From: Pseudorhodobacter antarcticus
Lineage (GTDB): Bacteria; Pseudomonadota; Alphaproteobacteria; Rhodobacterales; Rhodobacteraceae
Assembly: GCA_945897655.1 (NCBI GenBank)
Contig: CAMDHB010000095.1
Location: 1 to 10,167, forward strand
Length of the DNA stretch: 10,167 nt
Reading direction: 5' to 3'
Shown here: positions 5,896 through 10,167 of the stretch, one piece after another
Position numbering within the stretch: the stretch's first letter is position 1
Layout of the letters: every line of letters starts with the position of its first letter
The notes under the pieces: generated by a model
What the model was told of the DNA's origin: nothing
Databases searched by the model: none
What the model saw: only the letters and a program-made list of their open reading frames with translations
Position numbers and translations under genes: made by a program

Positions 5896-8111
5896 AACAG
5901 TTCACCAAACCGTCACAATCCCCCGGCATAAGCCCAATCATGACAAAAGCTGATTTTCTCAAGGCGCCCTTCGCCCCCGCAACCGAACTCCCCGCGGCCG
6001 ATTTCACCGGCCCCCGCCGGCTCTTCAACCGCGAACTGTCGTGGCTCGCCTTCAACTGGCGCGTGCTGGAGGAGGCGTCAAACCCCATCGTTCCCCTCTT
6101 GGAACGCCTGCGCTTCCTTTCCATTTCCGCCACCAACCTGGATGAATTCTACACGGTCCGCGTCGCAGGACTGCGCGCCCAGGTTCGAAACGGCAACCAA
6201 CCCGCCTCCGATGACGGCCTTCTGCCCGCCGAACAACTGACCCTGATCCACGCCGAGGCGCGGCGCCTGATGCAGACCCAGCAATCGGTCTACAACAAAC
6301 TTAAGAAAGAGATGGAGGCCGAGCATATCACGCTCCTCACCCGCTCCAAACTGACCACCCGCGATCTGAAATTCCTTGAGGAAAACTTTCTGGAAAAGGT
6401 TTTTCCCGTCCTCTCGCCCCTCGCCATCGACCCGGCCCACCCCTTCCCCTTCATCGCCAACACCGGATTCACCCTGGCGTTGGAGTTGGAACGCGTGTCC
6501 GACCGCCGCACCTTGAAGGCCCTGCTGCCCATCCCCCAGCAAATCAACCGCTTCGTCCCCTTGCCCGGCAAACCCGGCGAAAGCCGCTTCCTTCCGCTCG
6601 AGGAGCTTCTCCTCCTCCACCTCGACATGCTCTTCCCCGGCTACACCGATCGTGGCCACTGCATCTTCCGCGTCCTGCGCGACAGCGACCTTGACGTCGA
6701 GGAAGAGGCCGAAGATCTGGTCCGCGAGTTCGAATCCGCCCTGAAACGCCGCCGCCGTGGCGATGTCATCCGCCTGAAAATCTCCGCCGGCGCCCCCGAT
6801 GACCTGCGCGCCCTGATCATGCAGGAATTGGACGTGACCCCTGATGAGGTGGTTGAGGTGCGCGGCCTTCTGGGCATAGCCGACCTCAAGCAACTCGTCC
6901 TCTCCTCCCGTCCCGATCTCCTCTGGCCCAACTTCACCCCCCGCGTGCCCGAACGCGTGCTGGATCATGACGGCGACCTGTTCGCCGCGATCCGGCAAAA
7001 GGACATGCTGCTGCACCACCCCTATGAGACGTTCGACACCGTTATCCGCTTCCTGGAACAGGCCGCGCGTGACCCGAACGTTCTGGCCATCAAACAAACC
7101 CTCTACCGCACCTCTGCCAACTCCCCTATCGTCTCCGCGCTCTGCGAGGCGGCTGAGAATGGCAAGTCCGTCACCGCCCTGGTCGAGCTTAAAGCCCGCT
7201 TTGACGAGGCCGCCAACATCCTGCAATCCCGCCGTCTGGAACGGGCCGGCGCGCAGGTCGTCTACGGCTTCATGCACCTGAAAACCCATGCGAAAATCTC
7301 TACTGTCGTCCGGCGTGAGGGCGAAAATCTGGTCACCTACACCCATTACGGCACCGGCAACTACCACCCGATCACCGCCCGCATCTACACCGACCTCAGC
7401 TTTTTCACCTGCGACGCCGCCTTGGGCCGCGATGCCACCAAGGTCTTCAACTACCTCTCGGGTTACGTGCAACCCACCGGCCTTGAAAACCTCGCCATCG
7501 CCCCCATCACCCTCAAACCGAAACTCCTCCACCTCATCGCGGCCGAGGCTGACCACGCCCGCGCCGGTCGCCCGGCCGAGATCTGGATCAAGCTCAACTC
7601 CCTCTTTGAACCCGACGTGATCGACGCGCTCTACGCGGCCTCTCAGGCGGGCGTCAAAATCAGCCTCATCATCCGCGGCATCTGCGGCCTGCGCCCCGGC
7701 ATCAAGGGCCTCTCCGAAAACATCCGCGTCAAATCCGTCGTGGGCCGCTTCCTCGAACATTCCCGCATCATGTGCTTTGGCGCAGGCCACGGCCTGCCCT
7801 CCAAACAGGCCCATGTGTTCCTCTCCTCCGCCGACTGGATGGACCGCAACCTGTCCCGCCGCGTCGAAACCTTGGTCGAAATTCACAACCCCACCGTCCG
7901 CGCCCAGATCATGGGCCAGATCATGGCCGCCAACCTGGCTGACGAATCCCAAAGCTGGGTCCTGAACCCCGATGGCAGCTACACCCGCGACCTGCCCAAG
8001 GACGTCTCCCTCTTCAACTGCCACCGCTTCTTCATGGAAAACCCCTCGCTTTCCGGTCGCGGCACCGCAGGCGCCAAAGATGCCCCCCGCTTGGCTGGCG
8101 ACGCCACCTAA
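5892..8111 (+). CDS. ppk: Polyphosphate kinase 1
   Basis: The enzyme reversibly transfers the terminal phosphate of ATP to inorganic polyphosphate. The product is 739 residues from ATG 5892, or 723 from ATG 5940. The N-terminal domain opens with FNRELSWLAFNWRVLEEA, followed by ATNLDEFY; the middle domain has HPYETFDTVIRFLEQAARDP and IKQTLYRTS. The autophosphorylated histidine lies in KTHAKIS (H466, numbered from 5892) and the second conserved histidine in LEHSR (H623). Length and motifs fit intact PPK1 of the phospholipase D-like fold. The 5892 ATG overlaps the hdaA stop by 4 bases (ATGA), suggesting coupling, but there is no good Shine-Dalgarno for either start. A candidate PhoB box lies between the two ATGs, so the transcript from that promoter could only use 5940. 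Both starts may be used. Confidence 0.95.
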   Translation: MKQFTKPSQSPGISPIMTKADFLKAPFAPATELPAADFTGPRRLFNRELSWLAFNWRVLEEASNPIVPLLERLRFLSISATNLDEFYTVRVAGLRAQVRNGNQPASDDGLLPAEQLTLIHAEARRLMQTQQSVYNKLKKEMEAEHITLLTRSKLTTRDLKFLEENFLEKVFPVLSPLAIDPAHPFPFIANTGFTLALELERVSDRRTLKALLPIPQQINRFVPLPGKPGESRFLPLEELLLLHLDMLFPGYTDRGHCIFRVLRDSDLDVEEEAEDLVREFESALKRRRRGDVIRLKISAGAPDDLRALIMQELDVTPDEVVEVRGLLGIADLKQLVLSSRPDLLWPNFTPRVPERVLDHDGDLFAAIRQKDMLLHHPYETFDTVIRFLEQAARDPNVLAIKQTLYRTSANSPIVSALCEAAENGKSVTALVELKARFDEAANILQSRRLERAGAQVVYGFMHLKTHAKISTVVRREGENLVTYTHYGTGNYHPITARIYTDLSFFTCDAALGRDATKVFNYLSGYVQPTGLENLAIAPITLKPKLLHLIAAEADHARAGRPAEIWIKLNSLFEPDVIDALYAASQAGVKISLIIRGICGLRPGIKGLSENIRVKSVVGRFLEHSRIMCFGAGHGLPSKQAHVFLSSADWMDRNLSRRVETLVEIHNPTVRAQIMGQIMAANLADESQSWVLNPDGSYTRDLPKDVSLFNCHRFFMENPSLSGRGTAGAKDAPRLAGDAT
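5899..5932 (+). promoter_or_regulatory. Candidate PhoB box and -10 of an internal ppk promoter
   Basis: Two 11-bp direct-repeat units, AGTTCACCAAA (5899-5909) and CCGTCACAATC (5910-5920), share TCAC at exactly 11-base spacing. Against the known Pho-box half-site CTGTCAC the second unit matches 6 of 7 bases and the first 4 of 7. The hexamer CATAAG (5927-5932; ATAA shared with TATAAT) starts 10 bases after the 18-bp box, which is the usual Pho-promoter geometry. Transcription would then begin close to 5939, next to ATG 5940. Members of the ppk family are under PhoB control in several bacteria. The assignment here rests on sequence pattern only. Confidence 0.45.
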
Positions 8112-8130
8112 GCCCCTGAAAACCCCTTTC

Positions 8131-8178
8131 ATTCTGGCAAAAATATCCCACGGGGGCCCGGGGGTGTGAAACCCCCGG
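8131..8178. repeat. ATTCTGGCAAAAATATCC element with adjoining G/C hairpin after ppk
   Basis: ATTCTGGCAAAAATATCC (8131-8148) is followed by G/C-rich sequence that includes a perfect 8-bp hairpin, CCGGGGGT (8158-8165), loop GTGAA, ACCCCCGG (8171-8178). No T-run follows the hairpin on the plus strand, so it is not a standard rightward intrinsic terminator, though it may attenuate ppk transcription or protect its 3' end. From memory, very similar TTCTGGCAAAAATAT-plus-hairpin sequences recur after genes in Rhodobacterales; I cannot check this here. It begins 19 bases after the ppk stop. Confidence 0.55.
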
Positions 8179-8202
8179 CTGCCTGCATCCTAACACAGCA
8201 CA

Positions 8203-8231
8203 TTGACCCGCGCCCCCGCATCCGCCATTCA
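8203..8231 (+). promoter_or_regulatory. Candidate ppx promoter
   Basis: TTGACC (8203-8208) is a good -35, and CATTCA (8226-8231), 17 bases downstream, is a poor but acceptable -10. The start would be near 8238, giving a leader of about 26 bases before the ppx ATG. The 152-bp gap after ppk and the preceding hairpin make a separate ppx promoter plausible. Confidence 0.35.
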
Positions 8232-8263
8232 CAAGGCACCCAAACCCAATCGGGACAGCCCAG

Positions 8264-9817
8264 ATGACCACCGACACTGCCCTTTCCAGACCCGGCACCG
8301 AAGATTGGGGCCCCTTTGGCCGCCCGCTGTTCGATGACCCCTCCGCCCGCGCGCTCAGCCGGGTTGGCGTCGTCGATGTTGGCTCCAACTCGGTCCGCAT
8401 GGTGGTGTTTGACGGCGCCGCCCGCTCCCCCGCCTATTTCTACAACGAAAAAATCATGTGCGGTCTGGGCAAGGGCCTTGCCGAAACCGGCCGCCTCAAC
8501 CCCGAAGGCCGCGCCCGCGCCCTGACCGCCCTGAAACGCTTTGCCCTGCTGGCCAAGGGCATGGACATCCACAACCTGACCGTCGTCGCCACCGCCGCCA
8601 CGCGTGAGGCCACTGACGGCCCCGAGTTTCAAGCCGAGGTTCTGGCCCAGACCGGCCTCAAGCTCTGGGTCGTCGATGGCGAGGAAGAGGCCCGCCTTTC
8701 CGCCCAAGGCGTTCTTCTGGGCTGGCCCGAGGCCAAGGGCATCGTCTGCGACATCGGCGGCAACTCGATGGAACTCGCCCGCATCGGCGACGGCCGCGTC
8801 ACCCGCCGCGCCACCTCCCCCCTCGGCCCCTTCCGCCTGCAACAAATCCAAGGCGGGGTGGCAGAACGGCAAAAGCACATCATCAAGACCCTGAAAACCC
8901 TGCAGTCCGAGATTCGCTCCGAAGGCGAACGCATCTACCTTGTCGGCGGTTCCTGGCGCGTCATCGCCCGCCTTGACATGGAACGCCGCAACTACCCCCT
9001 CACGGTCCTGCACGAATACCGCATGATGCCCGGGCCACTCCTCGATACCATCCAATGGATCCTCGGCTCCGACCCCGCCGTCCTGCGCGCCCGCATCGGC
9101 ACCTCGACCGACCGGATGGACCTTGTCCCGCTGGCTTGCGAGGTCCTCCGTGAACTCATCCACATCCTCAAACCCTCCGAAATCGACGTCTCCGCCTATG
9201 GCATCCGCGAGGGCCTGCTTTACGAAGTCATGCCCGACCGCCTGCGCCAGCGCGACCCGCTGATCGAGGCTGCCCGCATCTCGGAACAAATCTCCTCCCG
9301 CATCCCCGGCACCGGCAAGATGCTGTACGAATTTCTCGAACCCCTGTTCCCAGATGTGACCCGCGAACGCCTGCGCCTGATCAAGGCCGCCTGCCTTCTG
9401 CATGACACCACCTGGCGCGCCCACCCCGATTACCGCGCCGAAGCCTGCTTTGATAACGCCACCCGCGCCAACCTGGGCGGTCTTGACCACCCCGGCCGCG
9501 TGTTCCTGGGCCTCGCCCTTCTGCACCGCTACAAGAACAACCGCGCTGGATCGCGCCTTGAACCCCTGTTTCGCCTGCTTACCGATGACCAGATGCAAGA
9601 CGCTGAAATCCTTGGCAAAGCCATGCGCTTTGGCGCGATGTTCGCCGTGGGCGACCCCTCCAAGGCGGGTTCCCTGAAATGGACCCCCAAACGCCGCCTC
9701 CTCGAACTGACCCTCACCCGCGACGGTCGTGACCTGTTTGGCGAGGTTGCCCGCGCCCGTTTCGCCTCCCTCGCCCTTGCCATGCGCGCCGAAACCCGCA
9801 TCGTGGACCCCGCCTGA
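8264..9817 (+). CDS. ppx: Exopolyphosphatase, Ppx/GppA family
   Basis: The 517-residue protein belongs to the ASKHA-fold Ppx/GppA family, which removes phosphate from polyphosphate ends and, in some members, the 5'-phosphate of pppGpp. Phosphate-binding motif 1 is VGVVDVGSNSVRMVVFDG (34-51). ATAATREATDG carries the probable catalytic glutamate. Motif 2 reads CDIGGNSMELA (162-172), where many relatives have GGGS or GGSS. GGSWR resembles the nucleotide-site loop, and YGIREGLLYE is the conserved ending of the catalytic half. The C-terminal part (about 310-500) contains ACLLHDTTW, matching the HD-like domain of long Ppx proteins. About 33 residues precede motif 1, without a signal peptide. The ATG at 8264 lacks a strong Shine-Dalgarno. 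Pairing with ppk favours exopolyphosphatase over GppA activity, but sequence alone does not decide it. Confidence 0.93.
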   Translation: MTTDTALSRPGTEDWGPFGRPLFDDPSARALSRVGVVDVGSNSVRMVVFDGAARSPAYFYNEKIMCGLGKGLAETGRLNPEGRARALTALKRFALLAKGMDIHNLTVVATAATREATDGPEFQAEVLAQTGLKLWVVDGEEEARLSAQGVLLGWPEAKGIVCDIGGNSMELARIGDGRVTRRATSPLGPFRLQQIQGGVAERQKHIIKTLKTLQSEIRSEGERIYLVGGSWRVIARLDMERRNYPLTVLHEYRMMPGPLLDTIQWILGSDPAVLRARIGTSTDRMDLVPLACEVLRELIHILKPSEIDVSAYGIREGLLYEVMPDRLRQRDPLIEAARISEQISSRIPGTGKMLYEFLEPLFPDVTRERLRLIKAACLLHDTTWRAHPDYRAEACFDNATRANLGGLDHPGRVFLGLALLHRYKNNRAGSRLEPLFRLLTDDQMQDAEILGKAMRFGAMFAVGDPSKAGSLKWTPKRRLLELTLTRDGRDLFGEVARARFASLALAMRAETRIVDPA

Positions 9818-10167
9818 TGCTCACCTTCGACCACATCGCCATCAGCGCCGAAACCCTCGCCGCCGGCACTGCCCATGTCGAATCCACCCTTGGCGTCACC
9901 CTCGGCCCCATCGGCCACCACCCCCTGATGGCCACCCACAACCGCCTGCTGGCCTTGGGCGACATCTACCTCGAAGTCATCGCCATCGACCCCGACGCCC
10001 CCAAACCCGCCTGGCCCCGCTGGTTCGACCTTGATCACTTCTCAGGCCCGCCCCGCCTGACCAACTGGGTCGCCCGCACCGACGACCTTGCCACCGCCCT
10101 GACCCAAACCCTGCCCGGCACCGGCACCCCCGTGGCCCTGTCCCGTGGCAATTACCGCTGGCAAATG
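9817..10167 (+). CDS. VOC/glyoxalase-like domain protein, N-terminal part
   Basis: The ATG at 9817-9819 shares one base with the ppx stop (TGATG), and the frame stays open for 117 codons to the window end. MLTFDHIAISAETLAAG begins with the beta strand and histidine (H6) typical of vicinal-oxygen-chelate domains. The segment ALGDIYLEVIAIDPDA (47-62) matches the strand that usually carries the glutamate ligand and the turn after it. WFDLD and LTNWVARTDDL follow the pattern of the glyoxalase_3-like subgroup. These enzymes or binding proteins use a metal, but the substrate is unknown and the second half of the fold lies outside the window. The overlap suggests translation coupled to ppx. A functional link to polyphosphate is not established. 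Confidence 0.8.
   Translation, partial: MLTFDHIAISAETLAAGTAHVESTLGVTLGPIGHHPLMATHNRLLALGDIYLEVIAIDPDAPKPAWPRWFDLDHFSGPPRLTNWVARTDDLATALTQTLPGTGTPVALSRGNYRWQM

Noticed and set aside
6078..8132. 684-codon open frame on the minus strand opposite ppk
   Set aside because: It mirrors a well-supported ppk, has Gly/Ala/Val/Asp-rich low-complexity composition, and shows no recognisable domain. Long antisense frames are expected with this GC content and codon bias.
8129..9598. 489-codon open frame on the minus strand opposite ppx, adjoining the one opposite ppk
   Set aside because: Same reasoning: ppx is certain on the plus strand, and the 4-base adjoining of the two antisense frames looks accidental.

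Overview
The window looks like a stretch of chromosome from an alphaproteobacterium, most likely of the order Rhodobacterales. The reasons are the high GC content with C-ending codons, a short prolyl-tRNA synthetase without the usual inserted editing domain, the gene order perM-like / hdaA / ppk / ppx, and a 'TTCTGGCAAAAATAT' plus G/C hairpin element that I associate with this group. The assignment is inference; no rRNA, tRNA, IS element, CRISPR array or phage gene is visible.

Layout. Positions 2-475 (+) are the 3' end of a medium-chain dehydrogenase/quinone oxidoreductase gene cut by the window edge. It converges on proS (626-1963, -). The roughly 150 bp between them hold three copies of a 10-bp motif that can fold into two mutually exclusive hairpins, and a separate hairpin just after the proS stop. 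A 163-bp gap then separates proS from a divergent methyl-accepting chemotaxis protein gene (2127-3950, +), which ends at a good intrinsic terminator (3971-4014).

From 4157 a rightward cluster begins: an AI-2E/PerM-type membrane protein (4157-5233), the DnaA regulator HdaA (5230-5895), polyphosphate kinase ppk (5892-8111), and, after a 152-bp gap, exopolyphosphatase ppx (8264-9817) and the start of a VOC/glyoxalase-like gene (9817 to the window end). Three junctions overlap by 4, 4 and 1 bases, which suggests translational coupling. Ppk makes polyphosphate from ATP and Ppx hydrolyses it, so the cluster holds both arms of the polyphosphate cycle next to a replication-initiation regulator.

The most interesting regulatory signal is a candidate PhoB box (5899-5916) with a correctly spaced -10-like hexamer (5927-5932). 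It lies inside the first codons of the longer ppk reading frame and just upstream of a second in-frame ATG at 5940. If real, ppk would have its own phosphate-starvation promoter, producing a nearly leaderless transcript. The protein-coding genes are otherwise ordinary for this group, and I see no clear evidence of an undescribed multi-gene system.
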